Source: Mytilus trossulus
Lineage: Eukaryota > Mollusca > Bivalvia > Mytilida > Mytilidae
NCBI RefSeq assembly: GCF_036588685.1
Contig: NW_026963313.1
Span: 248,001-312,000, forward strand
Reading direction: 5' to 3'
Length of the DNA stretch: 64,000 nt
Position numbers and translations under genes: made by a program. Positions 10,495 through 22,029 of the stretch are shown piece after piece; the first letter of the stretch is position 1; each line of letters opens with the position of its first letter. The notes under the pieces were generated by a model that was not told the DNA's origin, made no database searches, and was given only the letters and a program-made list of their open reading frames with translations.

Positions 10495-12671
10495 CTTCAA
10501 TGAAACACAACACAATTAATGGCAAGGGGAAAATTCGCCGATTTAAGTGTCCAATGCAAATCTTTGTCCTTCTTTGGGATTTATTCCTAACATGTCTATG
10601 CTAAGTAACACAAATGATTTCTCCATAAGTTAATAAAATAATTCACATTCATTTGAATGTTAAACACATCAGATTCGATTAGTGTGTACTATATTTATTT
10701 CAGTATAACAGTAAATAATTACAATTATCTTTTAAAAGTGATGATTCTTATAATACTTCTTTTATAAATTCCTTTATTCCTAAAGAAACAGTGGCAAATA
10801 TATAAACAACGCCAGATAATGTCAACGAATCTAGTCAAAATACTAGATAACCAGCTATCACGATGGCATATACAATAGTATATATGCTCCCAACTGCCAT
10901 TCAAAACAACTGTTTTTGTTATCTTGCATAATATTACATAAATAAGCCAAAACGCCCCTTACCCGTTTTTAGAGTTTCTGAGATTAAATAATCATCAATA
11001 GGTTTATTTATTGGTTCTGCTAAATATCCTTCAAATGACCTGCATATTTCCTACAATATACAAAAGAATAAGGTATCACCATAAAAATGCTTTTTAGAAA
11101 TGCATATATGTGAGTTTATATTAGTTTTGATAACAATCATATTAGCTTCTAGTATGCCAGCAATCATATTAGCTTTGATAACAATTATATTAGCTAAGAA
11201 AACAATCATATTAGCTATGATAACAATTATTACATTACTAATACAAGTTTTATGGTTTAGCTAGCAATAAACCCAGTTTAATCAACCATTCACTGCATAA
11301 GGAAATGTATGTAAAAAGTCATGAATATATGACAGTTGTTTTCTTTCGATTGATCTTTTGATCTTTTGATTTTGACATTTGTTAAGGGCTGTCCGTTTGA
11401 ATTGAACCAATACTATTCGTCGCTGGGCTTCTAAAATGTTGTATATGACTTTTTTGGCTAAAAATACTTTTTGACACTAATAGTCTGGGCGGGAGGAAAT
11501 CTTTGGTATTGCAAAATAGCATACAGTTAGACCAATCAAAATGTGTGAAATAAGCCAATTTACAAAGTTGCCAATGTCAGTTGCTTGTAAAGTTGGCTTC
11601 CATAATGTTGTATGAAAACTTGAAAATCGTTGTAGAATGGCTTTTGGGGGAAAAAAATAGTACATTTCTTTATTGCTGTGAAAATATTTTAAGTTTTTGG
11701 ATAATCCAAAAATGTCAAAGTTTTTATTTCACTGCTATTTACAAAAAAGTTCAAGTTCACAATCGACATTTTGGAAGAATGCATTTTGACAAAACTTTCA
11801 AAGCCTGTTTGTGAGATATTTTTTTTCTTGAAAAAATTGTAATTTACAACATTTTAGAAGCCCAGCAACGCATTGATGTTCTTATGCTTTCCATCCACGT
11901 TAACCCTTCTAATTAGTGTACCGGTATACCTATAATGATGACTTTCGAATACAATAATTGGTCGTTGTATCAAAACTACGGTTGAAGTTTTGTCAGAAAA
12001 AAATTACCGTAAACGATGTTGGCCACATTAAAGTTCATGTGGATCCTTTGGCAAAATGGTTGCATCTAGGGCATGCCATGCCCTAAAACTTTTTCAGATG
12101 CACAAGTTTGTCTGTAAATTTTGAGGTAAAAATGCAGCCATTTTAGCCATAGGGTCCACATGAACCTGAAATCTTGTGACTTGTTTTTTCATTATTTTTA
12201 ACTCACGTATACAAGAAAAACCATATTACAATATCATAAGCTCATATTGTTATAGCTTGAAAGCATCCTCCAATCGAACGAGCCACATGAACTTGGTCGC
12301 CTGTCGATAAAATATGTTATGTACATATCTTTTAATGAGCATTAAAGTCAACACTGAGGTTGTGTTGTGAGTTTGGACCCCGCTTGTGAGGGTACACTTG
12401 ATTCCAACCTAAATTAACTAGAATTGTCAGTTTTTCGTTCGAAGGTCGGTGATTTTCTCCGCGCACTCCGGCTTCCTAGGGACGTAAAAACACAAAATAT
12501 CTTATCAAATTAATGAGCAGTAACCTGACATTCCCCCTCTAGCCAACCCATTTACAATATATACCTCAGCCTCGGCCCAAGTCACTTGATTATGTGAGAA
12601 TAGAAAACACCATCCACTTAGACTACTAGTCTTCTTCCATCCAGGGGCACAGCAAGTTATTACCGTTACAC
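10274..12671 (-). CDS. C-type lectin domain protein (three exons, 5' end not found)
   Basis: Minus-strand exons 12671-12565, 11050-10963 and 10494-10274 join in phase (0, then 1) to encode one full C-type lectin-like domain of about 138 residues. It starts CCAPGWKK and continues through GWCFLFSHNQVTWAEAE, an exon beginning EICRSFEGYL, and KYWLGLSDLEQEG, to the C-terminal CEWKEYYICQTE. This order of conserved Cys, WxxAE, WLGL and W-C residues is characteristic of extracellular C-type lectins, which bind glycans or act in immune recognition in bivalves. The sugar-site motif reads DPN, not EPN or QPD, and the second calcium-site motif reads WAD, not WND, so sugar specificity is unclear. The end is either the TGA at 10274-10276 or a donor (CAGA, GTGAGT) at 10278. 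The signal-peptide exon is not identified. Confidence 0.85.
10963..11050 (-). CDS. Exon: middle part of the C-type lectin domain
   Basis: An 88-nt exon between acceptor TATTGTAG and donor ACGGGTAAGG, encoding EICRSFEGYLAEPINK and then PIDDYLISETLKT. It is too short for a long-ORF search but fits the family and both flanking phases. Confidence 0.85.
11120..11235. repeat. Short degenerate tandem repeat in lectin intron
   Basis: Four to five imperfect copies of a roughly 27-bp unit with the core AACAATCATATTAGCT lie upstream of the middle lectin exon (in transcript sense). Confidence 0.7.
11421..11868. mobile_element. Fold-back/MITE-like element in lectin intron
   Basis: The left end GCTGGGCTTCTAAAATGTTG is complementary to the right end (CAACATTTTAGAAGCCCAGC), about 450 bp apart. 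No clear target duplication was found. There is no coding capacity beyond short open stretches. Confidence 0.7.
12030..12166. repeat. Imperfect hairpin with a central palindrome
   Basis: GTTCATGTGGATCC and GGGTCCACATGAAC pair across about 130 bp. The loop region holds TAGGGCATGCCATGCCCTA, a 19-nt palindrome around one central base. It is probably a small fold-back element in the lectin intron. Confidence 0.65.
12565..12671 (-). CDS. Exon: first part of the C-type lectin domain
   Basis: It lies between acceptor TATACAG and donor GAGGTATAT on the minus strand. It encodes VTVITCCAPGWKK, then SGWCFLFSHNQVTWAEAE. It requires one base from an upstream exon and leaves in phase 0. Confidence 0.85.
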
Positions 12672-13671
12672 CTGTATATGTAAACAATAAGATTATTAAA
12701 ATCAGCACAAGACCCCTAGGAAATTGAAACCTCCATATTTTTGACGCTATGTACTTTTGAATGAGTCAAATGGTTTGAACACCCCCCTACCCCCACTCCC
12801 AATCCTGGGTTGGAACCCCCTTTTAAAAAATTGGTTGATCCGCCCCCAGAAATTCTATTTTATTTGAACATTGCAGAAAATCATGTCTTTCCTGTGCTTT
12901 CACTGACGTTTTTTGGTGAATGTAATCTACTCGAACGTACATCGAATTGTGATGCATAGCATCTCGTTCAGATCAGCCTATTGATCAACCTTAAGTCAGG
13001 AACTTCGTCTGGGTTGTTTTTTGTTTATTATGTTAGTGTTTTGTCGAATATTATATTGACGGAAATCATTTTGAAATTGATGAGTTATTCTTAACGTGTC
13101 TCGAATCTGGCTTATTAAATTTTGTTCATAAAGTGTTTTTCCATCTGTTTTAACCATGTTGTTGTTATTCTTGTGTCTAATGTTTTACATGCTGCTTTTG
13201 TTTTTTCCTACTTTAAACCTAGGGTAAAATAAAGAAGGTATGAAAGGGAAACTGGCAAACCGTCGCAAAAAAGAAAAGAAAAACGACGAAGACATACAAC
13301 AGTATACAAAATATATATTATAAATTAAAGATTGCGTTTTACGAACCCCACCGATAAACCGGCCAGGATTTATTCTATAAAAATTCACTACTCATATTAA
13401 ACTTACATATTGAAATGAAAAGAGATTTCAAAACAAACGACGCCATTTCGAACACTTGAAGAAATTAAGTATGTCAATCTAAACTCGGGCTTGTCATTTA
13501 TTAATACATGTAACTGATAAGATATATATATATATGTCTTGAAAGGTTATTCCAGAAACACGTGCCACGTACTGTTATTGGAAGTCATGTTACTACCAAT
13601 GTACGCGATTGTACCATTCTTAGTGACTGATAAGTTCCATAAGTTATTATTCGCCTAGTAAATAGCTAATG

Positions 13672-13877
13672 TTACGGTATCACTCTTGAACATTTGCATG
13701 TGTCTGAGGTTTTGAATACATTTTGAATTTGGTATCCCCATGATTTCAGTGATTCTTGTATTGTAAATTGTTTGCCTGTAATCAATCGATAATACGATTT
13801 GCTTGGTGTGCTGAAGGCCCATTGGTTGCCCTCGATGCTCTGGTTTTCCGGGTACATAGCTAGACACAAAATAATGA
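13672..13877 (-). CDS. Possible upstream exon of the lectin gene (doubtful)
   Basis: After a good acceptor (TTTCTACCTAG, minus strand) an open frame encodes IILCLAMYPENQSIEGN, continuing through GYQIQNVF to CKCSRVIP and a stop at 13672. The hydrophobic start could be the end of a signal peptide. No strong donor gives the phase needed by the lectin exon at 12671; a weak GT after TGCAAAT would. An overlapping frame is also open. Treat it as a candidate only. Confidence 0.25.
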
Positions 13878-14389
13878 CTAGGTAGAAAATACACAGAATA
13901 AAGCCCCGTTATACATGATAAGTTTAACTAGATTTACTAAAATTACAACTCTTTTAGCAAAGTTGAACTTAGACATCTTATGTTACTTTTAGTGTTTATA
14001 CTAACATTTTATGTATATTTTATGTATTTTATTTCCAAAATATCAAGTAGGGAGAAAACAATTATGCTTGGAAATTAAAGTTATGACGAGAAAAGCTTTT
14101 CACCATGGTTGTATTCTGCAATGGCTCAAAATGCCCTTAGCTGTTCGTATGGTATAATAAAAAAAAATAAAGCAATAGTGGACACTTCGAAGCGACAAAT
14201 ATAAAAAATTGTAAAGAGTTATTACACCTCGGACTACGCCCTCAGGAAAATAACCGTCCTTTGGGTTGATTATTTTGGATATTTACCTTTTCTATATATA
14301 CGGGTAATAATTGTATGTTGTTTTTTCCATTTTTGATACTTGCGTCAATGAAAAGAATACTAAAGTTTTATAAATTCAGCTATTATAGA

Positions 14390-14720
14390 TGAAAAAAGAG
14401 ACACAGAAGGTAACAACTTCAGGTCACCGTACGGCCTTCAACAATGAGCAAAGCCCATACCGCATAGTCAGCTATAAAAGACCCCAAAATGACAAATGAA
14501 AAATAATTCAATCGCAAAAACTAACGGCCTCATTTATGTACAAAACAACTATAACGAAAAACAAATATATTATGCATCAACAAACGACAACTACTGAACT
14601 ACAGGCTCCTAACTTGGGACAGGTACATACATTCAGAATGTGGCGGGGTTAAACATGTAAGTGGAATCCCAACCCTCCCCTAATCTGAGACGGCAGTGTT
14701 GTAACAGTACAAGAACGACC
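14390..14720 (+). repeat. Dispersed repeat, GTACGGCCTTCAACA family
   Basis: Ordered words: GTCACCGTACGGCCTTCAAC, AATGAGCAAAGCCCATACCG, AACGACAACTACTGAA, TTGGGACAGGTACA, GGCGGGGTTAAACATG, AACCCTCCCC. Relatives lie at 43545-43905, 46340-46535, 49660-50130 and 57315-57935, with inverted ones at 47800-48300 and 59635-59935. Confidence 0.75.
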
Positions 14721-15099
14721 TATAGCTTTTTTTTAAATCTTAAGTGTTATGGTGTCATAAAATGGTGTTTATCGCTGTTAACATACAAGGACAACAGAAA
14801 ACAATGAAATACCAGTTAGAGTAACATCGTGCTTGAAACAATAATTGGTCATTTGGCAAATGACTTTGTGAAGACTGTGCGTTGACCCCTCAATTGCTTT
14901 TGCATATTTGTGTCGTTGGTTGTCTTTCTCCATGACGTGTTCGATTTCCACTTTGTTTTTTTTTATTTATAGTATCGTTTGCCTGGCGTTGAGTCGGGTT
15001 TTGGTAATGTCTTTTTAATTTCAAATAATAAATAATTTAATTAGTGGTTTAAACATTTCTGTGGAAACGCTGTACTTAAATGGGTATTTTTTAAAGGTC

Positions 15100-15265
15100 T
15101 ATAAAAGAGGGACGAAAGATACCAGAGGGACAGTCAAACTCATAGATCGAAAATAAACTGAAAACTACATGGCTTAAAAAAGGAAAGATAAAAAGACAAA
15201 CAGACAAATAAAAGTAGATAAGACACAACATATAAAACTACAGACGAAGCAACATGAACCACAAC
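15100..15265 (+). repeat. Dispersed repeat, GGGACAGTCAAA family
   Basis: It contains GACGAAAGATACCAGAGG, GGGACAGTCAAACTCATAGA and AGACACAACATATAAAACTA in the same order as the other copies. Confidence 0.75.
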
Positions 15266-15994
15266 AAACACTGGGGTTGATTATCCGGATCCCATACATG
15301 TATCTCACGTTATATGTTCTATTTAGACATTTTACTTTGCTTGAATAGAAGTTACTTATGTACTAAATAAATGTTTCAAATAGAGTCCTAATAAAGAGCA
15401 TGTTTAAACTTTATGCAAATATGAAATGTGACCAAAAGTAGAGAAAACCGCGTGTCCCTGTGAAACCCTTTATTAATTATCCTTTAAGTTTTATGAGTAT
15501 TTTCTATGTTATGTAATAAAACCTTTTACTGTTTTATTTTACTTGCAAAACTCAAATGTGCACTTTTTCTATATAACCTATAACCGTATATCAATTTAGC
15601 AGCTTTGTTATATTTGGCATTTAGAACTATTTTTAAATTGGTTTGTTATTAAAATTTTAAATCGCGAAGTTTAACGAATACTTGAGTCATTGATTTTAAG
15701 AAGAATGTAAAAAGTTTAAAACCTTGGATAAATATCAATAAATAAATCTATAGTGGTCATGCCATGTGATCATGTCGGGTATGTATTATATATTGTTAAT
15801 TAAGCTCATATGTTTGTAAATATCTAATATCACACTTTTGAATTTGTATATGGTGGTTGTGTGTTCACAAATGTTGTTGTAAACTCTCTAAATCATGACA
15901 GTTCTTTTCTTCGATTGGAACTTATTTAGTTAAGATTATGTAACAGGAGGGTTGGGTGGCTATGGCTATATATAAGTTCTACCTGTTCTAAGGG

Positions 15995-16075
15995 GAAGCG
16001 TTACTGATGAGTCTTTTGTAGACGAAACGCGCGTCTTGCGTATATACTAAATTTAGTCCTGGTATCTATGATGAG
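15995..16075 (+). repeat. Dispersed repeat, GTAGACGAAACRCGCGTCT family
   Basis: It contains GATGAGTCTTTTGTAGACG, AAACGCGCGTCTTGCGTA and AGTCCTGGTATCTATGAT, shared with 9200-9290. Confidence 0.6.
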
Positions 16076-16427
16076 TTTATTAAGCAACCCCGCTACCCTT
16101 GTATATCTGATATCAGTGAAACTTAAACAGAGCGAATTTGATTTAGGTTCAGCTTATCTTTTATATGTCTATAGGTTTGTATCCTATAAACCAATCTACA
16201 GCAAGGTTAATACTATTCGATACAGCTGTCCTAGATGATTCAGGGAGAAACACCAGACATCTTATGCTTTACCTAAGTGCGTGTTATGGTTTAAGTTTTT
16301 AGTTCTGTGGTAAAAGGGAAGTAATTCAATTTGATATTAACCGAGCTTAATTTGAGAGCTGATTATAAGTCTGATAATACGTACAGTCAGTTAAGTCTGC
16401 CTCATACTATTAAGTCGGCTTACAGTT

Positions 16428-16605
16428 GGATCTGCCTCATATATTGCCTTACAAATAAAAATTGACAATGAGGGTCAGTTGAAAACTGAAACTTTCCGAC
16501 AAAAGCAGTGATTTCAGCTTCCCAATTGTAAACTTTCCATTTCTATGTAGCAACATCCAGTAGCGCCAGTATGCAGAGTATATAGTATCTCCCAGTTGAT
16601 ACGAT
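16428..16605 (+). pseudogene. Reverse-transcriptase relic (short)
   Basis: Read in shifting frames, the plus strand gives IDNEGQLKT, then FPIVNFPFL-like and YSISQLIRY-like sequence. This matches the block following the YLDD region in the copies at 50284 and 58282. Frameshifts and stops make it a dead fragment. Confidence 0.6.
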
Positions 16606-17452
16606 ATTTTAGTGCTTGTATTTTCTTTTATGATATAGACATAAAGCTTTATTTAGAGTCGGTATAAGCAAGCAATTACAAAACATAAGCTCTGAAGAGC
16701 TTTTAAAACCGACATAACAACAAATAAAACAAAAACATACATATTGAGTTATGCACACAACATTAAACATATACAGCAAGAGTTCAATCAGTATATAAAC
16801 ATACAGCACACAAGTTCTTTAAGCATCTTACAAGTTTAACACATACTGATACATGCAATTATGAAATAAAAACACAAAAGCACAAATGAAATGGTATGCA
16901 CATAAAAAGCATATGATATCCTTGATAGAGGATTGCTGCTCACAAGAAAGCTATTAAACCAAAAGCTCCAAGTGGTGTAGTCGAAATCATACATTTGTAA
17001 TTTTAGGGTCATAAGTTGGTTGATCGTTATGGAATATTTGTTTCAAAGATGATTGCGGATATGCTCCTAATTTCGTCACCACTACCAAGTCCCTTTTTAT
17101 CCCAATAAAGTCTTGATGATATACATTAAAGTATTCCCAACAATTCCGCAATTATGTATAAAACAATATTATTAAAGTGCTTGAGTTTGAAGAAAATAAG
17201 TAGCAATAATGCAAATTTTAACGTGTTAGTTTTTAAAATTGAAGGGATGTCAACCTTATCCAAAATGACCGAATTGGTATTTTAAAGACCAAACAAGCAG
17301 ATTAACAGTTCGGAGGAGATTACGTCCAAAATTTCGACCGAAGGTGGCTGCGTATATCTTATATCAACTTCACAGCCAAAAAGATGCGCCTCTTAAGTAT
17401 ATGGAGAGGTCAATGGTTAACAAGACATATGTTTTCACTTAAAAAAATAATC
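16606..17452. other. Intergenic, nothing recognised
   Basis: AT-rich sequence without a supported gene, RNA or clear repeat boundary. Confidence 0.5.
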
Positions 17453-17859
17453 TGTAAGGGTTCCGCGGAACCCAGTGTCTCGCCTATTTTTGCTGTAAAT
17501 TGCAGGCTCAACAACAATGAGGAAAAAAATCAATAAAAATATTCCTCTTGTTACTATTTTATGATTGCAAGAAAATCTAAGTCCATTTAAAAGTAATTTA
17601 AATTACAGAAAAAACGGAGTAATCTTTTTACAAACTTTACTTCTGGATTCAATCTTATGATCATAAATAAGCTTCTGTCCATGTTTAGTACAAACCCAGG
17701 ATAATATAAGAAAGTTATTAAAATTTTAAAAACTTTAACCACAGAGTGAATGTAAAGGTTCCCCGCAGAAAAACTAAGTCCATTTAAAAGTAAAATATGG
17801 AAAAAATGGATTTATTTATTTACAAAATTTACTTCTGGATACTATCTTATGATCATAAA

Positions 17860-19216
17860 CAGTCTATGGAAGGTGCGATACGATAAAATCTTTTCTTATA
17901 TCAATGAGCGATATTGTCTTATATCAACGAGTTGCATTGTGGGAAATCTCAGACGAATGTTTACCATTTTTATGAAGGAACGAAGATTTCTCGGTATAAA
18001 GTAATGATTCTTTTCTTAAAACAGGCTGACATTTATCAAGACATACGTCTGCTGTATAATTTCCATGAATTATTTTAAGTTATACCAAGCAAGGTGTATT
18101 TAAACGAGAAAATTTAATTGTTGAATAAATGAGACATAAATGCACGATTTATCATTTGTAGATGTACAAATTCAATGAATGTCATGTAGCAAATTATGTG
18201 GAATGCAATTAAGATGAATTCAATTGTTGGATAAGCCAAAATCGCCCATAAGTCAAAGATACTGCTATATTTTAAAATATCAATGCGATGTTTGTCTTAT
18301 ATCATAGCGATATTTTTTTAATATCAAAAAATTATGAATGCGATACTTTTCTAATATAACTACTATAGTTTTCTAATATAAAATTAATACGATGACACAT
18401 CACATTGCATGTCAAAAGAACCGCAAACATAATTCACAAACTTAGTTCATGACCGGCTTAATGTTTGAGGATCAATATCACTAAAATTTCGTATCTGTAA
18501 CAAAATTAACGCTTACACGATTTTATCATTTTGAAAATGTTGCTTGACCCTATTGATATTTGAAAGTGTTAACAACCTGTTCAGTCTATTGTTTTCAATC
18601 ACATGGTTTAACCAACTAATTCTGTTTGAAGTGATGATGCAATGGTGGAACTTAAATGCGGTTGTAAATAACCTACCAACCTATTAGATTCTGATATAGG
18701 TCCAGTGGCCGATCAATGCATTTGAATTGGTTATATTGCGCTAAACCTGTCACGTGTATGACAGTATCATCAAATTCTGTCATATTTACAACGATGCATG
18801 AACAAAACAGACATAATAGGTAAAATTGTCAAAATTTGGAGAAAGCAGTCAAATATTAATACTAATAATTACTAATATCGATATGATATTTTAAAAGTAT
18901 CGCATTGATATTTTAAAAGTATCGCATTGATATTCTAAAAGTATCGCATTGTTTATTTATGCATATAAGAAAAACACAGCACTTCAAATTTTACACGGAC
19001 ATAAACTTCAGCTTCTAACTAACTTCTGAATGTATATTTAGACTCAATTGTTGTTTATATTTTTACAATAAGTTTTAAAGTTAGTATTTTCATAATTTTT
19101 CGTTGCCGAAAACAACATTTTCCGCATGGAATATCTGCATATTTACAATTGATATTAGACAATATCGCTCATTGATATAAGAAAAGTTTTTATCGATACG
19201 CTTTTTCCATAGACTG
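17860..19216. mobile_element. 1.36-kb TIR element with ATAAA target duplication
   Basis: Both ends read CAGTCTATGGA going inwards. The inverted repeats run about 68 bp with about 8 mismatches and share CTTTTCTTATATCAATGAGC. The host duplicates ATAAA at 17855-17859 and 19217-19221; the undisturbed host sequence (GATCATAAACAAGC) is seen in sister repeat units. The interior carries many GCGATA/TATCGC words, including three tandem ones at 18890-18955, and a fragment of another mussel repeat near 18690-18800. No transposase frame is seen, so it is probably non-autonomous. Confidence 0.85.
18888..18958. repeat. Tandem AAAAGTATCGCATTGATATT units
   Basis: Three copies of a roughly 23-bp unit, AAAGTATCGCATTGATATT with small changes, lie inside the TIR element. 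Confidence 0.8.
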
Positions 19217-20279
19217 ATAAACAAGCTTCTGTCCAAGTTTGGTACAAACTCAGGATAGTTTAAGAAAGTTATTAAAATTCTAAAAACTTTAACCACATGC
19301 AGAGTGAATGTAATGTTTCCCCGCAGAAAAAAACTAAGTCCATTCATAAGTAAAATACGGAAAAAATGGAATTTTATTTTTACAAAATTTACTTCTGGAT
19401 ATTATCTTATGATCATAAAAAAGCTTCTGTCCAAGTTTGGAACAAACCCAGGGTAGTTTGAGAAAGTTATTAAAATTCTAAAAACTTTAACCACAGAGTG
19501 AATGTTTTGTTTCCCCGCAGAAAATACTAAGTCCATTTATAGTAAAATACGGAAAAAATGGAATTTTATTTTTACAAAATTTACTTCTGGATACTATCTT
19601 ATGATCGTAAACAAGCCTCTGTTAAAGTTTGGTAGAAATCCAGTATAGTTTAAGAAAGTTATTAAAATTTCAAAAACTTTAAACCAGAGTGAATATTTGT
19701 TGACGCCGTCGACGCCGCCGACGACGACGGAATGTAGGATCGCTTAGTCTCGCTTTTTCGACTAAAGTCGAAGGCTCGACAATAATTAAAAAGCACAAAA
19801 CGAACCTTCAAATTGATGACATCTTACATGTAGCAATGTGCAAAATATGAGGAAGTTCAGAAAGTTATTGTAGAGTCTTCTATATGATTCAAGATTTCAA
19901 GATTTATTAGGAAAACACTCAGACACATTTACAATGTGTTACAAGAGGTCATTATTGATAACATATATACATTAAATATGACAGAAATGAACAAGGGATT
20001 AACAAATTAATACAGACAAAATTTAAAGAAGAGAAGATTAACATTAACAATTTCTTATATAATTATTTCAATATTGCAAAGTGACAAAAGACCTTCCATA
20101 CAAGTTTAACAATGTTTGGATTATTTCTATAATATTGTGGTAAATATCTGTTTCTCAAATTTACTATCTCTGCATTTTTACAAATAAATAATAAGAGTGC
20201 ACGTTGCAAGATATTTGCAACTTAATTAATCATGCAAAAAAAGTAGAATTTAAAAGTTTATTTGTACTTTATATTTCAG
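19217..20279. other. Host repeat remainder and upstream region of the NHL gene
   Basis: The dispersed repeat continues to about 19785. The remaining 500 bp are AT-rich, with no B-box or RING exon visible. Confidence 0.5.
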
Positions 20280-21097
20280 CTCCCGATTTTTCAGTGAGTG
20301 GCGTCCAAATTCCGGTACAAAAGCTAAAAAATTTAAATAAAATAAAATTACAACTGAAGCAAACCATTCTATCCGAAGGGAATGAAGTGAGAGGAGGTTG
20401 CATTCTTCCGAATGGAAACTTGGTTTTTACGGACTACTCGGAAACCCGACAGTGTCTGGCCGTTTATAAGAAAGATGGAACATTTCTGTATGATATTCCA
20501 TTATCACCAGTGTCAGCTTTTGGTATTGTCTCGTTTGTAAAAAGCACCGTTGTTGTTTCTGGTGGCCATTCCAAAACTATTTCCGTAGTAGATGTAAACA
20601 ATAAGAAAATACTGGCCTCAATTCAAACTGATTGTGGTTGCTATGGTATAACAAAGCATAAAGGACAGATTCTATTCTGTGGAGAAAACACTGGAATTCT
20701 GAAGTATGATGTGGACAGAAAAACAATTTCTTTGTTCATTAGTGATAAGACAGTATCAACGTATTCAAACATAATTTCAAATGGGGAAAAAATATGTTAT
20801 ACAAACCCCCACGTTGTAACACTCCTTGATTCACAGGGAAAGAAACTATTCCAAATCCGAGATGACAATTTGATCAAATCTCCACGAGGGATAGCTATGG
20901 ATGAATTCATGAACATATACCTGGTCGGTTTAGATTCTCATAACCTTGTTGTTATAAGCCCGGATGGAAAAGACAAACTGGAGTTACTATGCAGGAAGGA
21001 TTGTGGTCTAAAGTTTCCGGCAGCAGTTTATTATGATAGTGGACAATTACTTATATGTCAAGGATTTGGTTGGGCATTTCTATATGTTGTTAAATGA
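20280..21097 (+). CDS. NHL-type beta-propeller protein (C-terminal half of a TRIM-like protein)
   Basis: An open frame of 272 codons follows a TATATTTCAG acceptor-like site and ends in TGA at 21097. It starts PDFSVSGVQIPVQKLKNLNK, the linker type seen before NHL propellers in mollusc TRIM2/3/56-like proteins. It then shows repeated blade patterns: GGCILPNGNLVFTDYSE, CLAVYKKDGTFLYDI, SGGHSKTISVVDV, YGITKHKGQILF, KSPRGIAMDEFMNIYLVG, NLVVISPDGK. TRIM-NHL proteins are cytoplasmic ubiquitin ligases or RNA regulators, but no RING, B-box or coiled coil is visible here. The frame also stays open upstream to an ATG at 20204 (IYS-rich, AT-rich sequence), so it is either the last exon of a gene with distant upstream exons or a truncated copy. 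Confidence 0.8.
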
Positions 21098-21111
21098 TGT
21101 AAAAAAATCCA

Positions 21112-21117
21112 AATAAA
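21112..21117 (+). terminator. Polyadenylation signal of the NHL gene
   Basis: AATAAA lies 15 nt after the stop codon, unusually close, which gives a very short 3' UTR if it is used. Confidence 0.6.
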
Positions 21118-21822
21118 CAGTTAGTTCTTCTTATTGTGTTTATATTTACCATCAATTTAATTGATTATTATGTGATCTATTGTGTGTTATGTAAATGCAT
21201 GTTTGCTTAGTGTCCAGTGGCAAATGTTTCAAATCTAAAAATAACAATTATAATGGAACTTGATGTAATGAATATATATATTTATGTTTTTATTAGGTAT
21301 ATATATTTCACTGTAAATTGGCACAAAGGCAATTTTCGTATTTGGCACATCTTGCATATCAAATCATTATCTTCAAGAATGACAAAAAAAAGTGTGGATA
21401 ACTGTTTATTTTTGTTTTTAGACCTGAACAAAATTGGAACTTGATCTGTAACTTGACAGGATAAAACAATACACCAAATATCTAATCTATATCTTCAAGC
21501 ATGAAGGAAAAAAGTATAAAAAACTGATTTGCTAGACTGAAAGACAGACGGACAGGGTGCACATAAAGTTGGTAGAGGATTATTAAATAAAACACCAAAT
21601 GTTGTTTCCATTTTAATATTTCTTTCACAATATACACACATTTAATATATTAAGCTTTTCTCAAGACTTAGTGCAAGCACATATATGTACACATTCATAA
21701 CTAAAAACAAAAATAACAAATATCGTTATTCAAAAACATCATTCATATGAAAGTCAATCTCCATTGTGACAGACCAACACTAAAAATTCTAAAAAAAATG
21801 TACAACAAATAATTCATAAGTA

Positions 21823-22029
21823 CTGTAAATTCAGTAATTATTGCCTGCATTTATTATTGCGATTTTGTCATTTTAAACTTAGTGTGATTTTATTTTTTAC
21901 GATTTTGAGAAGAATTCTGTGTAATTCATATAAAATGTTTCAAACTGAGAGTTTAAATAATTGCGTTTACAACTCTGTCACATTTTTTTCGAAATAATAA
22001 AAAGCTTGCAATAATTTCTAAATTTACAG
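21823..22029. mobile_element. MITE with CTGTAAAT ends and TA duplication
   Basis: The left end CTGTAAATTCAGTAATTATTGC pairs imperfectly with the right end (GCAATAATTTCTAAATTTACAG). TA flanks both sides (21821-21822 and 22030-22031), as for Tc1/mariner-type insertions. Confidence 0.7.

Larger units (their letters stand above)
13878..16427. other. Intergenic, repeat-rich
   Basis: It contains dispersed repeats at 14390-14720, 15100-15265 and 15995-16075. No reading frame with protein-like composition was seen. Confidence 0.6.
17453..19785 (+). repeat. Dispersed repeat with internal ~185-bp repeats, split by a TIR element
   Basis: It starts near AAGGGTTCCGCGGAACCCAG and ends near GACGCCGCCGACGACGACGG. 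Inside, a unit containing ACTTCTGGATACTATCTTAT, TTAAGAAAGTTATTAAAAT and CCCCGCAGAAAA recurs at about 17640, 17825, 19380 and 19575. The part from 17860 to 19216 is a separate insertion. Confidence 0.75.

Noticed and set aside
13185-13388. Minus-strand frame starting MNFYRINPGRF as a lectin exon
   Set aside because: There is no cysteine pattern, no suitable splice phase and a low-complexity Phe/Ser run.
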